The notes under the pieces are model-generated. The model searched no databases, was not told the origin of the DNA, and saw only the letters and a list, made by a program, of their open reading frames with translations. DNA of 64,000 nucleotides, taken from Flavobacteriaceae bacterium. GTDB lineage: Bacteria > Bacteroidota > Bacteroidia > Flavobacteriales > Flavobacteriaceae. Below, piece by piece: positions 35,688-44,436 of this stretch. Positions within the stretch are counted from its first letter, which is position 1. Each line of letters starts with the position of its first letter. The DNA lies in the NCBI GenBank assembly GCA_016649715.1, contig JAENXC010000002.1:1-64000 (forward strand), read 5' to 3'. Both the position numbers and the translations under genes were made by a program.

Positions 35688-36800
35688 CTAATTTCCACCC
35701 AAGAGCGTAGCAATCTTTGCCTCCAAAGCTGCCCCGCGAAGATCTTTGTCTATTATCATTCCATTTTCGTCAAGAAGGAATGTGGCGGGAATAGAGCGCA
35801 CACTGTATTGTTTCGCAATTGGGTCTTGCCAAAACTGAAGGTTGGAAACGTGGTACCAATCCATTTTGTCATCTTTTATGGCTTGCAACCATTTGTCTTT
35901 TTGATCTGCTTTGTCCAAGGAAACGCTGATGATGTTCAAACCTTTGTCGTGATATTTGTTGTAAACATTTACAACATTTGGGTTTTCCATACGGCAAGGC
36001 TTGCACCAAGAGGCCCAAAAATCAATGATGGTGTATTTGCCCATTGCGTCTTTTAATGACATTGTTTCGCCCGTTGGGGTCGGTGCGCTGAAATTAGGTG
36101 CAGCACTGCCCACATCTGCTTTTTTCAAGGCGTCAAGGTTTGTTTTTAAATCTTGAGCCAATTCTGAGGAGGCAATTTTTGGATCTAATTTTTCAAGATA
36201 TTCTGATGCCTCAGCCGGGGTGATTTCCTGTCTGCTCGCCATTTCGGAAATGAGCATTACCGAAAAAAGTGAATAGTTATTTTCTTTTAAAAATTCCTTT
36301 TTGTATTCAGTTTCTTGTGCTAAAGTGTTTAGATTTTCACTTTGTATTTTAGCAATTGCAGCAGTATCATTTGCTTGTCTTGCTTCACGAAAACGCTCCA
36401 TACTTGCCTGTTTTGTATTGTTGAATGAAACCATTTTATCAACAAAACCGCTATACGACTCATTTTGTTTTCCTCCAGTTACACGGGACGATTGAATGCT
36501 ATCCTTATAAACAGTGGCTTTCATATCAACGTTTTCGGGAAAAAACAGAACTGAGCCATTTACATCTGCCATACGCAAGAAATTTAAGGTTGCCGCATCG
36601 CTTTTTGGATAAGTTGCTGAAAATTTCCCTTCGGTAATTTTTAAAGTGTCAATTACTTTTGGTTGTTTGTTTTCCAAAGTGTAAACATAGATTTCGGTTC
36701 CATCGGCAAATCCAACGGCATCGCCTTCAAGTTTATAACTATTGGATTTATTACAGGAAATTAGTAAAACGGTAAGGAGTGATGCAAATATCAGTCTCAT
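35688..36800 (-). CDS. TlpA-type thiol:disulfide oxidoreductase lipoprotein with DUF4369
   Basis: An envelope thioredoxin of 370 residues. The lipobox is LLISC (Cys16). An N-terminal DUF4369-like beta domain at about 22-125 (YKLEGDAVGFADGTEIYVYTL) is followed by a helical linker and a C-terminal AhpC/TSA-Redoxin domain at about 230-370 with the active site WASWCKPCRMENP and the cis-Pro region RSIPATFLL. It probably reduces periplasmic disulfides. It is a single gene with a TACTTTTG promoter. Confidence 0.9.
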   Translation of the reverse strand: MRLIFASLLTVLLISCNKSNSYKLEGDAVGFADGTEIYVYTLENKQPKVIDTLKITEGKFSATYPKSDAATLNFLRMADVNGSVLFFPENVDMKATVYKDSIQSSRVTGGKQNESYSGFVDKMVSFNNTKQASMERFREARQANDTAAIAKIQSENLNTLAQETEYKKEFLKENNYSLFSVMLISEMASRQEITPAEASEYLEKLDPKIASSELAQDLKTNLDALKKADVGSAAPNFSAPTPTGETMSLKDAMGKYTIIDFWASWCKPCRMENPNVVNVYNKYHDKGLNIISVSLDKADQKDKWLQAIKDDKMDWYHVSNLQFWQDPIAKQYSVRSIPATFLLDENGMIIDKDLRGAALEAKIATLLGGN

Positions 36801-36824
36801 AAAAATGGGTTTTTAAAATTTGGG

Positions 36825-36832
36825 CAAAAGTA
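36825..36832 (-). promoter_or_regulatory. Bacteroidota -10 element (TACTTTTG)
   Basis: On the minus strand TACTTTTG ends 24 bases before the TlpA-type gene start at 36800. It is an exact TAnnTTTG match. Confidence 0.65.
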
Positions 36833-37101
36833 GTGGTTTATTCCTTCAATGAATATTTTGGCCCGTGTTTTTTGTCATTATATTAACATTTTTTGAAATT
36901 ATTTTTTTATTTGTGATTGGTTTGTTTTTTTTCTGAAGGCTTTTAATGTTTACACAATGTTTTCTTTGGATTAATTCTTAAGGTGTTTGGATATCTATTT
37001 TGTGTTCTTGCGCACCTCTTTTTCAACAAAAAACAACCCCATTCCTTAATACTCAACAAAATAAATCTATAATCGTACCTCGTAATTCATAAATAAAACA
37101 C

Positions 37102-37109
37102 TACTTTTG
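37102..37109 (+). promoter_or_regulatory. Bacteroidota -10 element (TACTTTTG) for the DEAD-box gene
   Basis: TACTTTTG lies 141 bases before the helicase ATG, so the mRNA should have a leader of roughly 135 bases, much longer than those of other genes here. Confidence 0.65.
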
Positions 37110-37250
37110 CGCCCTTGAAAAATTCCAGCCTTCGTGGTTTGGGTTTTCAGGAAAAATCCTCAGGGTGAGGAGTGTTATAGTGAAGCTGTCCGTTTTTTTA
37201 TATGTCCAGTCGCTTCCCATTAGCACATATAAAAAAAATTATTTATAAAA
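37110..37250 (+). promoter_or_regulatory. Long 5' leader of the DEAD-box helicase gene
   Basis: The leader is GC-richer than the DNA upstream and contains hairpins: AGGA/TCCT arms at 37149-37160, and TATATGT (37199-37205) with ACATATA (37225-37231), preceded by a T7 run. A cold-shock or autoregulatory leader is plausible, as known for other RNA helicase genes. The remaining intergenic stretch 36833-37101 shows nothing else. Confidence 0.45.
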
Positions 37251-39104
37251 ATGACAGCATTTAAAGCATTAGGCTTGGAAGAACATCTTCTAAAAGCCAT
37301 CGCCGACATGGGTTTTGAAACCCCTTCGGAAGTACAAGCAAAAGCAATTCCAATTCTCTTAGAGCGCGATACCGATATGGTTTCCTTAGCGCAGACAGGA
37401 ACAGGTAAAACAGCAGCCTTCGGTTTCCCGATGTTGCAAAAAATCGATGTAAAGAGTCGTACAACTCAGGGTCTTATCCTTTCGCCAACACGCGAACTTT
37501 GTCTACAAATTACAAACGAAATGATCAACTATGGCAAGTATATGCAGGGGCTAAACGTAACCGCTATTTACGGTGGTGCGAGTATAACCGACCAAGCGCG
37601 CCAGATTAAAAAAGGGTCGCAGATTATCGTTGCAACGCCTGGCCGAATGAAAGATATGATTGGCCGTGGTATGGTCGATATTTCAAAAATTGAATATTGT
37701 GTGCTCGATGAAGCAGATGAAATGCTCAACATGGGCTTTTATGAAGACATCACCGAAATACTTTCACATTCGCCGAAAGAGAAAAGCACTTGGTTGTTCA
37801 GCGCAACGATGCCGAAAGAAGTTTCTACGATTGCAAAAAAATTCATGCACACTCCCGTGGAAATTACCGTGGGAACCAAAAACGTAGGTTCAGACCAAGT
37901 TTCGCACGAGTATTATTTGGTGAACGCCCGCGACAGATATGATGCTTTGAAACGACTATCCGATGCAAATCCGGATATCTTTTCAGTGGTTTTCTGCCGA
38001 ACAAAACGCGACACCCAAAAAGTAGCCGAACAGTTGATTGAAGATGGTTATAACGCCGCGGCACTTCATGGAGATTTGAGCCAAAGCCAACGCGATATGG
38101 TAATGAAATCTTTCCGAAATCGGCAAATCCAAATGCTTGTTGCAACAGACGTTGCCGCTCGTGGAATTGACGTGGACGATATTACGCACGTAATAAATTA
38201 CCAACTGCCAGACGAAATTGAGATATACACCCACCGTAGCGGCCGTACCGGACGTGCTGGGAAAACTGGGATTTCAATGGTTATTGTTTCAAAAAGTGAA
38301 GTTCGAAAAATTCACACTATTGAAAAATTGATCCAAAAGAAATTCATTGCAAAGGAAATTCCATCAGGAATGGAAATCTGCGAAGTTCAGATGTTCCATT
38401 TGGCAAACAACATTAAAAACACCACAATAAATCCTGAAATCAACGCCTATCTTCCAAACATAAACGAAGTATTGGCAGATTTTTCGAAAGAAGAACTTAT
38501 CCAAAAAGTGTTTACTGTTGAATTTACCCGTTTTTTGAATTACTACAAAAACAGTAAAGACCTTAATATTTCCGGAGGCGGCGAACGCAATTTCGCAGAA
38601 GAAAATAAAGACAGCACGCGCTATTTCATAAATATTGGCGGTAAAGACGATTTCGATTGGATGAGTATGAAGGATTTCCTTCGTGATCTGCTTCAACTTG
38701 GAAAAGACGATGTTTATAAGGTTGATGTGAAGGACAGTTTTTCATTCTTTAATACAGACACAACGCACCAAGAATTGGTGATGGGCATCTTCAAGGATTT
38801 TAAACTTGAAGGGCGACAAATCAATATTGAAATTTCCAAAGACACTGGTCGTAGCAAGGGCAGAAGTGGTGGCGGTGGCGGACGAGATCGAGACCGTGGA
38901 AAAAGAAGAGGCGATAGAAATGACCGTGGTGATAGAGGCGGAGACCGCGGAGATCGTGGCGAACGCAAAGGCAGTTTCAAAAAACGAAGTGGCAGCGGTG
39001 GCTTTGGCGGTGGCGACAAACCAGCTTTTAAAGGTAAAAGCCGAAGAAGCAGTGAACGTCCAGAAACAAAAGGAACTGGTGGAAGACGCAGAAGAAAAGA
39101 TTAA
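37251..39104 (+). CDS. DEAD-box ATP-dependent RNA helicase with DbpA-type RNA-binding domain and RGG tail
   Basis: Unwinds structured RNA, probably in ribosome assembly or cold adaptation. 617 residues. Helicase core motifs: AQTGTGKT, PTRELCLQ, DEAD, SAT, ARGIDVDDITHVINY and HRSGRTGRAG (about 1-360). A DbpA C-terminal RNA-binding domain lies at about 455-540 (TRYFINIGGKDDFDWMSMKDF). The final 75 residues are Arg/Gly-rich with repeated RGDR and GGG units, a flexible RNA-binding tail. The long leader suggests post-transcriptional control. Confidence 0.93.
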   Translation: MTAFKALGLEEHLLKAIADMGFETPSEVQAKAIPILLERDTDMVSLAQTGTGKTAAFGFPMLQKIDVKSRTTQGLILSPTRELCLQITNEMINYGKYMQGLNVTAIYGGASITDQARQIKKGSQIIVATPGRMKDMIGRGMVDISKIEYCVLDEADEMLNMGFYEDITEILSHSPKEKSTWLFSATMPKEVSTIAKKFMHTPVEITVGTKNVGSDQVSHEYYLVNARDRYDALKRLSDANPDIFSVVFCRTKRDTQKVAEQLIEDGYNAAALHGDLSQSQRDMVMKSFRNRQIQMLVATDVAARGIDVDDITHVINYQLPDEIEIYTHRSGRTGRAGKTGISMVIVSKSEVRKIHTIEKLIQKKFIAKEIPSGMEICEVQMFHLANNIKNTTINPEINAYLPNINEVLADFSKEELIQKVFTVEFTRFLNYYKNSKDLNISGGGERNFAEENKDSTRYFINIGGKDDFDWMSMKDFLRDLLQLGKDDVYKVDVKDSFSFFNTDTTHQELVMGIFKDFKLEGRQINIEISKDTGRSKGRSGGGGGRDRDRGKRRGDRNDRGDRGGDRGDRGERKGSFKKRSGSGGFGGGDKPAFKGKSRRSSERPETKGTGGRRRRKD

Positions 39105-39386
39105 TGAGTTGATGGGTTTAGAAGTTGAGAAGTCGATGGGTTTAGGGTTTAAAAGTTTAGGGTCTAAAATTATGATAGAAAAAAAATTACCCCAGCCCTA
39201 AAGGGTGCGAGTAATGCTCCTCTTTAGGGGCTGGGGGCAATGCTGATTAGTTTAATTCAAATTTTCTAAATCCTAATCCCTTGATTTCGATTTCGATTTC
39301 AAAAGATTAAACTTTAGCACCACATTAACGTCTATATAATTATATTTACGAGCCTTTTATAACGAGGCCCGTATTTTTTAAGACTT
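39105..39386. other. Intergenic region with degenerate GGGTTTA-type repeats and a hairpin
   Basis: About 280 bases after the helicase gene. The first 70 hold several imperfect copies of a GGGTTTA/AGTTTAGGG unit. A hairpin sits at 39190-39236. The rest is AT-rich with a TATTTTTT element before the GNAT gene. There is no gene. Confidence 0.45.
39190..39236. terminator. Long hairpin CCCCAGCCCTAAAG/CTTTAGGGGCTGGGG
   Basis: Arms at 39190-39203 and 39222-39236 pair with one bulged G. No T run follows, so it is probably a dispersed intergenic repeat that also blocks transcription or stabilises the mRNA end. It resembles the hairpin at 5437. Confidence 0.5.
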
Positions 39387-40007
39387 ATGCAAACCTTCAA
39401 CTTTCTGCAGGAACATATACTCGAAAACGACCGTGTACGGCTCAATCCGTTGCACCATCAAGATATTGATAAACTCGTGCATTTTTCAGAACAACAGCCC
39501 GAACTTTGGAAATACTCCCTTCAACCAGCCAATGGTTTAGAGAATTTAAAAACCTATATAGACTTCGCTTTGCGCGGAAGAAAAGAAGAAACCGCATACC
39601 CCTTTATTGTTTTTGACAAGCGTATCCAGCAAATTGCTGGCAGTACCCGTTTTTGTGATTTTCAGAAAAACCATAACACCGTGCAACTGGGTTACACCTG
39701 GTACGGCAAGGAATTTCAAAGCACGGGCCTCAACAAACAATGCAAATTACTAATGCTTGAGTTCGCTTTTGAAAAACTTGACGTAGAACGCGTAGAGTTT
39801 CGCGCTGATGCAAATAACGCTCGCAGTATTGCAGCTATGAAAAGTATCGGTTGCACTGTGGAAGGTATTCTGAGAAACAATTGCACAGCACCAGAAGGAA
39901 GGCGCGACAGCATCGTTTTAAGCATTTTGAAAGACGAATGGTTTGGCGGCGTAAAAGAAACATTGAAATCTAAAATTGAAAAAGAAAGGAAGTTTTCGCC
40001 TCAATGA
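39387..40007 (+). CDS. GNAT family N-acetyltransferase (RimJ/RimL type)
   Basis: Transfers an acetyl group from acetyl-CoA to an unknown amine. 206 residues in the RimJ/RimL branch: RVRLNPLHHQDIDKLVHFSE at the start, IAGSTRFCDF, the strand-4 LGYTWYGKEFQSTGLNKQCKLLML that binds CoA, and VEFRADANNARSIAAMKSIG. It is cytosolic. Its TGA overlaps the next ATG by 4 bases, indicating coupling to the secreted protein downstream. Confidence 0.87.
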   Translation: MQTFNFLQEHILENDRVRLNPLHHQDIDKLVHFSEQQPELWKYSLQPANGLENLKTYIDFALRGRKEETAYPFIVFDKRIQQIAGSTRFCDFQKNHNTVQLGYTWYGKEFQSTGLNKQCKLLMLEFAFEKLDVERVEFRADANNARSIAAMKSIGCTVEGILRNNCTAPEGRRDSIVLSILKDEWFGGVKETLKSKIEKERKFSPQ

Positions 40008-40798
40008 AATTTTTCCGTATATTAAAACACTTTATGAAAAAATATATCCTACTTATTGCCCTATTTCTGATTGCCGCAAATTCCTTTGCACAAGATCAGC
40101 ACACCATCAAGGGAATCGTGATGAACGATGCAGACGACAAGCTTTTGGAAAACGTGAACATCGTAAACCTAAACCAGGTAAAGGGAACTACTACCAATGA
40201 AAAGGGTGAATTTGTAATTAAAGCGGCAGTAAACGATACGTTGTTTTTCTCCTATTTGGGTTTTAAATCTCTGCGCGTTCGCGTGACCAATGACTGGCTA
40301 AAGTTTGTAGATATTAAAGTGAAAATGACCGAGCTCGGCATTGCCTTGGAAGAAGTTGTTATCAGACCGGTCCAGCTTACGGGATATGTTGAAATTGATG
40401 CCAAACTCATTCCTATTTATGACAATTACCGTTACCGAATTTCAGGACTCAGCTCTGGTTACGAGGGTGGAAGCAACCAGCCCGGCGCAGTCAGCAAGGT
40501 TTTGAGCTCCATTTTCAATCCAGCCGATTTTCTGTATAATGTCTTTGGAAAACGACCCAAACAGATGAAAAAGCTCCGGCAAATGAAGGACGACGACGAA
40601 ATAAGAAACCTCCTTCAAAGCAAGTTTGACCGAGAGACCCTAATGGCCGTGCTCCAACTGGAACGTGTTGATATTGACGAAATACTTAACAAATGCAGCT
40701 ATTCCAAAGACTTCATCCGCACCGCCAACGACCTGCAAATTCTCGATGCCATCAGCGGGTGTTATGAAGAATACAAAATTTTGAATAGGGATAAATAG
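40004..40798 (+). CDS. Carboxypeptidase-regulatory-like domain secreted protein
   Basis: 264 residues. The signal peptide is KKYILLIALFLIAANSFAQ; translation may start at 40004 (ATGA overlap with GNAT) or at ATG 40034. A CarboxypepD_reg-like domain follows (HTIKGIVMNDADDKLLENVNIVNLNQVKG to VDIKVKMTELGIALEEVVI), the same domain seen at the N-terminus of TonB receptors, but no plug or barrel follows. The C-terminal 130 residues are helical and charged (FGKRPKQMKKLRQMKDDDEI). It is probably periplasmic; function unknown. Confidence 0.75.
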   Translation: MKFFRILKHFMKKYILLIALFLIAANSFAQDQHTIKGIVMNDADDKLLENVNIVNLNQVKGTTTNEKGEFVIKAAVNDTLFFSYLGFKSLRVRVTNDWLKFVDIKVKMTELGIALEEVVIRPVQLTGYVEIDAKLIPIYDNYRYRISGLSSGYEGGSNQPGAVSKVLSSIFNPADFLYNVFGKRPKQMKKLRQMKDDDEIRNLLQSKFDRETLMAVLQLERVDIDEILNKCSYSKDFIRTANDLQILDAISGCYEEYKILNRDK

Positions 40799-40950
40799 GA
40801 GGGAAAATCGAAACTGAGATCGATTCCGGGAACTCTCGGAATGAAAATTGAAATCTTCTTGAAAATAATTGTGCAATTTTACATAAGTCGCAATAATTTC
40901 ATCTTTTAAATTTTCACTACCTTCCCCTAACAAAATCAAAACCACTTCCT

Positions 40951-42597
40951 ATGAAAAAGTTTTACGTACTCCTTTTAATCCTTACCACTCAGTTCACCTT
41001 CGCCCAAATACGTTTTCAAAATATTCCTGAAAACGCAATATATCCAGAAAGCAAGGCGGTTGAAACAATAACAGCAAACATCGGCTACCAAGGTTATGAA
41101 GAAACCCAAGCCTATTTCGGAGAGGGCGAATACGAAATCTTTTTAGACAATCTAGATGGTGTGCTGGATAAACCCATCATTGTCCTCGACGGTTTTGATC
41201 CCGGCGATGCCAGAAACATCAGCGGCCTCTACGCCAGCCTGAGTTTTGGCGGCCAAAACATGGCAGACATCCTTCGCGATGAAGGTTTTGACATTGTGGT
41301 ACTCAATGCGCCACTTTACAACACAGGCGGCAAAGACATAGACGGCGGGGCAGACTACATTCAGCGCAACGCTATGGTTTTGATTGCAATGATCCAAAAA
41401 TTAAACGCAGATAAAGTAGGCAATGAAAAACTCGTCGTTCTCGGTCCAAGCATGGGTGGCCTCATTGCTCGTTATGCACTTTCATATATGGAAAACAACA
41501 GCCTCGATCCTGAAATGCGTCTCTACATTTCGTTTGATGCGCCACATCGCGGCGCAAACATTCCCATCAGCCTTCAATATTTAATAAACTATTTCGCAGA
41601 CCAAGTGGGTGATGCCACCGCACAACAAGTTGTTGACCAATTGTTGAGTTCCCCAGCCGCTAAGGAAATGCTTGTTGATCATTTGTTGGGCCATCTTTTA
41701 ACAGGTTCAACCTATGAGCAAGACCCTACAAAAGTATTGCCATTGGGTGCTCCAGGTTTTAGAAATGAATTTCAGGCAGAGCTGGACGCATTAGGTTTCC
41801 CCAGCAATGTTAGAAACGTAGCAATGATAAATGGAAGCGGAAACGGTACAACCACCGGAAGTCCCGGTATCACTATTGTTAATACCAACCTGACTATCAG
41901 CGCCACCACCGATGTGGATGTAGCACTAAAATTCACTCCAGTTGCAAATCAAACCAACACGGTTACTGATGTTACGGTCAACTTTTTTGGTATTCCTATA
42001 AGCACCTTTCAAACTACTTCACAGTCGCCAAGTAGCAGTGATGGAGTAGATAGCGCACCGGGAGGAACAGGAAGCATCAGCGATGCCCTTGGCGATGGCG
42101 GTGGCAATCAAGTTTTGATAGATTTTATCAACGCTTTGCAACAGGATTTGTATTCTTTCATTCCCGCAATGAGCTCTTTGGCGATAGAAAATTCAGATTG
42201 GTTCGCCACGCCAGATTTAAACGATTCACCTTTTGTGAATTTCTACATTCCTAACGAAAATGAGCCACACGTTACTGTAACTGGCGCGAATGCACAGTTC
42301 GCTTTGGACGAAATAAGGAATGGTTTGATTTCTGTTGGGGAGAATCAATTTTCAAATCAGTTCATTCTTTCACAAAACCCTGTTCAGAAAACCATTAATA
42401 TTGCGGTTCCAAAAAATTATTCAACAGAAAAATTGACAACAACCGTTTTCAGTATTACCGGACAGCGGTTGATGCAAAAAACTTGGACAAACCCAAGTGA
42501 AGAATTATCGTGGAGTCATTATTTATCTTCCGGAATTTATTTTTTGAAATTAAATGATGGCCCTTCTGTACAAACCATAAAGATGGTGGTTGAGTAA
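40951..42597 (+). CDS. Secreted alpha/beta hydrolase with T9SS type A sorting domain
   Basis: A 548-residue exported hydrolase, probably a lipase or esterase. Signal peptide ends TQFTFAQ. The alpha/beta hydrolase core has DKPIIVLDGFDPGD (oxyanion strand) and the nucleophile elbow VVLGPSMGGLIARYAL near residue 170, followed by SFDAPHRGANIP. A lid or insertion rich in Thr and Val comes later. The last 80 residues (LSQNPVQKTINIAVP... LSSGIYFLKLNDG) are a type A sorting domain for T9SS export. The substrate is unknown. Confidence 0.85.
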   Translation: MKKFYVLLLILTTQFTFAQIRFQNIPENAIYPESKAVETITANIGYQGYEETQAYFGEGEYEIFLDNLDGVLDKPIIVLDGFDPGDARNISGLYASLSFGGQNMADILRDEGFDIVVLNAPLYNTGGKDIDGGADYIQRNAMVLIAMIQKLNADKVGNEKLVVLGPSMGGLIARYALSYMENNSLDPEMRLYISFDAPHRGANIPISLQYLINYFADQVGDATAQQVVDQLLSSPAAKEMLVDHLLGHLLTGSTYEQDPTKVLPLGAPGFRNEFQAELDALGFPSNVRNVAMINGSGNGTTTGSPGITIVNTNLTISATTDVDVALKFTPVANQTNTVTDVTVNFFGIPISTFQTTSQSPSSSDGVDSAPGGTGSISDALGDGGGNQVLIDFINALQQDLYSFIPAMSSLAIENSDWFATPDLNDSPFVNFYIPNENEPHVTVTGANAQFALDEIRNGLISVGENQFSNQFILSQNPVQKTINIAVPKNYSTEKLTTTVFSITGQRLMQKTWTNPSEELSWSHYLSSGIYFLKLNDGPSVQTIKMVVE

Positions 42598-42612
42598 AAT
42601 GCTTCTTTTAAC

Positions 42613-42726
42613 ATGAAGAAATTTGTAATAGCAATGCTTATTCCTTAGGTCTTGGGAGTTTTTTAGTGTTCCCAAAAGAAGAAAAATATAATTGCGGTAG
42701 ATGTACTTCTGACACCTTCGGAAGAA
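42613..42726 (+). other. In-frame 5' extension of the 2H phosphoesterase gene, with two TAG codons
   Basis: From ATG 42613 the frame of the next gene reads MKKFVIAMLIP, TAG (42646-42648), VLGVF, TAG (42664-42666), then CSQKKKNIIAVDVLLTPSEE, joining the annotated start at 42727 in phase. It has the layout of a lipoprotein signal with the Cys after the second TAG, and the first strand of the 2H fold (IIAVDVLL) is encoded here. The gene therefore appears to be a lipoprotein gene with two nonsense codons in its signal. Confidence 0.7.
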
Positions 42727-43302
42727 ATGCGCGCCCAAGCCATCCATCTAAATACCTTAATAAAACAGAACAATCCCGAAACTATAAAGCTCGACGAAAA
42801 CCACATTCCTCACATCACGCTTTTGCAAGGTTTCATCAATGAAAAAAATTTACCCATAGTGAAAGATGCTTTGAATGTTCTCTTCAAAACTATTGAAAGC
42901 GATACAATGCAAGCCGAAAGCATTTTCTATTACAAAGACAAAGAGGAAAGCTTCGCAATGATTGTTGTTGAAAAAAGCGATCAATTATTGAAACTTCACG
43001 AGAAAACAATTGAAATAGTAAAACCTTTTATTGTGAAGAACGGTTCCGAAGCATCTTTTGTTCCAAACCCAGATGGAAGCCCTATCAGTGAATCAACGAT
43101 TAAGTATGTTCCCGAATTTGTGGAAAAATACAGTTATGAAAACTTTGACCCACATATCAGTCTTGGAGTGGCGCAGAAAGTTTTGTTGGATAGCTTGACA
43201 GAAAATGTTTTCAACCAAATTCAATTTCAACCCACATCTGTAAGTGTTTATCAGTTGGGAGATCACGGCACAACGCGGAAATTGCTTTGGAAGTCGGATT
43301 AA
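42727..43302 (+). CDS. 2H phosphoesterase (2'-5' RNA ligase superfamily), probably 5'-interrupted
   Basis: 191 residues readable from ATG 42727. The two 2H motifs are HITLLQGF near residue 28 and HISLGVA near residue 141, each with the catalytic His. Known members act on cyclic phosphates or RNA ends; the substrate here is unknown. The first beta strand of the fold lies upstream in the same frame, behind two TAG codons. Either translation begins at 42727 and gives an incomplete cytosolic protein, or the gene is a pseudogene, or the TAGs are sequencing errors. Confidence 0.7.
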   Translation: MRAQAIHLNTLIKQNNPETIKLDENHIPHITLLQGFINEKNLPIVKDALNVLFKTIESDTMQAESIFYYKDKEESFAMIVVEKSDQLLKLHEKTIEIVKPFIVKNGSEASFVPNPDGSPISESTIKYVPEFVEKYSYENFDPHISLGVAQKVLLDSLTENVFNQIQFQPTSVSVYQLGDHGTTRKLLWKSD

Positions 43303-43340
43303 TTTAAGCTATCTTTTTGAAGGTTTATTTAGAGAGAAAT

Positions 43341-43380
43341 CTCTGTGCAACTCTGTGTTTCTCTGTGTATCTTTGCGTAA
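43341..43380. repeat. CTCTGTG repeat
   Basis: Three copies of CTCTGTG in 35 bases, in the intergenic stretch before the SDR gene. It is related to the inverted repeat at 58240 and the hairpin at 19343: a dispersed intergenic family. Confidence 0.55.
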
Positions 43381-43399
43381 TAACCCACATACATTGAAT

Positions 43400-44281
43400 A
43401 TGGATTACACTTCAAAAATGCTTCGCGACAACGCGCTGAAAGGAAAAACTATAGTAGTAACCGGCGGCGGAAGCGGTCTTGGCAAAGCAATGACAACCTA
43501 CTTTTTGGAACTTGGCGCCAATGTGGTAATCACTTCCAGAAACATAGAAAAACTGCAAACCGTAAAAGAAGAATTGGAGACAGCCACCGGCGGAAAAGTA
43601 CTTCCCGTGCAATGCGACGTCCGTAATTACGACGAAGTTGAAGCAATGGTTGCAGCTTCCGTAAAAGAATTTGGCAGTGTTGATGTTTTGTTGAACAACG
43701 CCGCAGGCAACTTCATTTCACCAACAGAAAGACTTTCCGCAAACGCTTTTGACACGATTATAGACATAGTTTTAAAAGGAACAAAAAACTGCACCCTCGC
43801 CTTTGGGAAGTATTGGATTGAGAAAAAGGAAACCAATAAAGTAGTTTTGAATATTGTTACAACTTACGCGTTCACAGGGTCGGCATACGTCGTTCCCAGC
43901 GCCACGGCAAAAGCTGGCGTCTTGGCAATGACGCGCTCTTTGGCGGTTGAATGGGCTAAATACGGCATCCGTTTTAACGCCATCGCTCCGGGACCTTTCC
44001 CAACAAAAGGAGCTTGGGACCGATTGCTTCCGGGCGATTTAAAAGAAAAATTTGACCCCGCAAAAAAGGTTCCTGTGAAACGCGTTGGCGAACATCAAGA
44101 ATTGGCAAATCTCGCAGCTTATCTTGTTTCAGATTTTTCAGCATACATCAACGGCGAAGTTGTAGTTATAGACGGTGGCGAATGGCTAAAAGGGGCTGGA
44201 CAAATGAACCTCCTGGAAGAAGTTCCACAGCAAATGTGGGATATGCTGGAGGCAATGATCCGGGAAAAGAAAAAATCTTAA
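43400..44281 (+). CDS. SDR oxidoreductase, 2,4-dienoyl-CoA reductase-like
   Basis: Probably reduces 2,4-dienoyl-CoA during oxidation of unsaturated fatty acids, with NADPH. 293 residues from ATG 43400 (MDYTSKMLRDNALKGK); the frame open to 43244 overlaps the previous gene. Motifs: cofactor TGGGSGLGKAM, LLNNAAGNF, and SATAKAGVLAMTRSLAVEWAKYGIRFNAIAPGP. The usual SDR Tyr of YxxxK is Ser here (SxxxK), as in the DECR branch, which supports the assignment. It is cytosolic. Confidence 0.85.
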   Translation: MDYTSKMLRDNALKGKTIVVTGGGSGLGKAMTTYFLELGANVVITSRNIEKLQTVKEELETATGGKVLPVQCDVRNYDEVEAMVAASVKEFGSVDVLLNNAAGNFISPTERLSANAFDTIIDIVLKGTKNCTLAFGKYWIEKKETNKVVLNIVTTYAFTGSAYVVPSATAKAGVLAMTRSLAVEWAKYGIRFNAIAPGPFPTKGAWDRLLPGDLKEKFDPAKKVPVKRVGEHQELANLAAYLVSDFSAYINGEVVVIDGGEWLKGAGQMNLLEEVPQQMWDMLEAMIREKKKS

Positions 44282-44289
44282 AAGTTATG

Positions 44290-44345
44290 GGTTATGAGTT
44301 ATGAGTTATGAAATTGGCAACCCTGAACTCATAACTCATAACCCA
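44290..44345. repeat. 19-bp perfect inverted repeat (GAGTTAT units)
   Basis: GGGTTATGAGTTATGAGTT (44290-44308) and its exact complement at 44327-44345 flank an 18-base loop. Each arm is itself two copies of a 7-base unit. It lies between the SDR gene and parA and has no T run. Confidence 0.75.
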
Positions 44346-44436
44346 AAACTTTCTCTGTTGACTTCCTGTTAACAAAAATCATTTTCTATCCACATAATTA
44401 ATTGTACTTTTAACTGCTAAAATTTCAAGCAAATTA

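Noticed and set aside
37251-39104. Long minus-strand Pro/Arg-rich frame at 38714-39019
   Set aside because: A mirror of the Gly/Arg-rich tail of the helicase, caused by codon bias.
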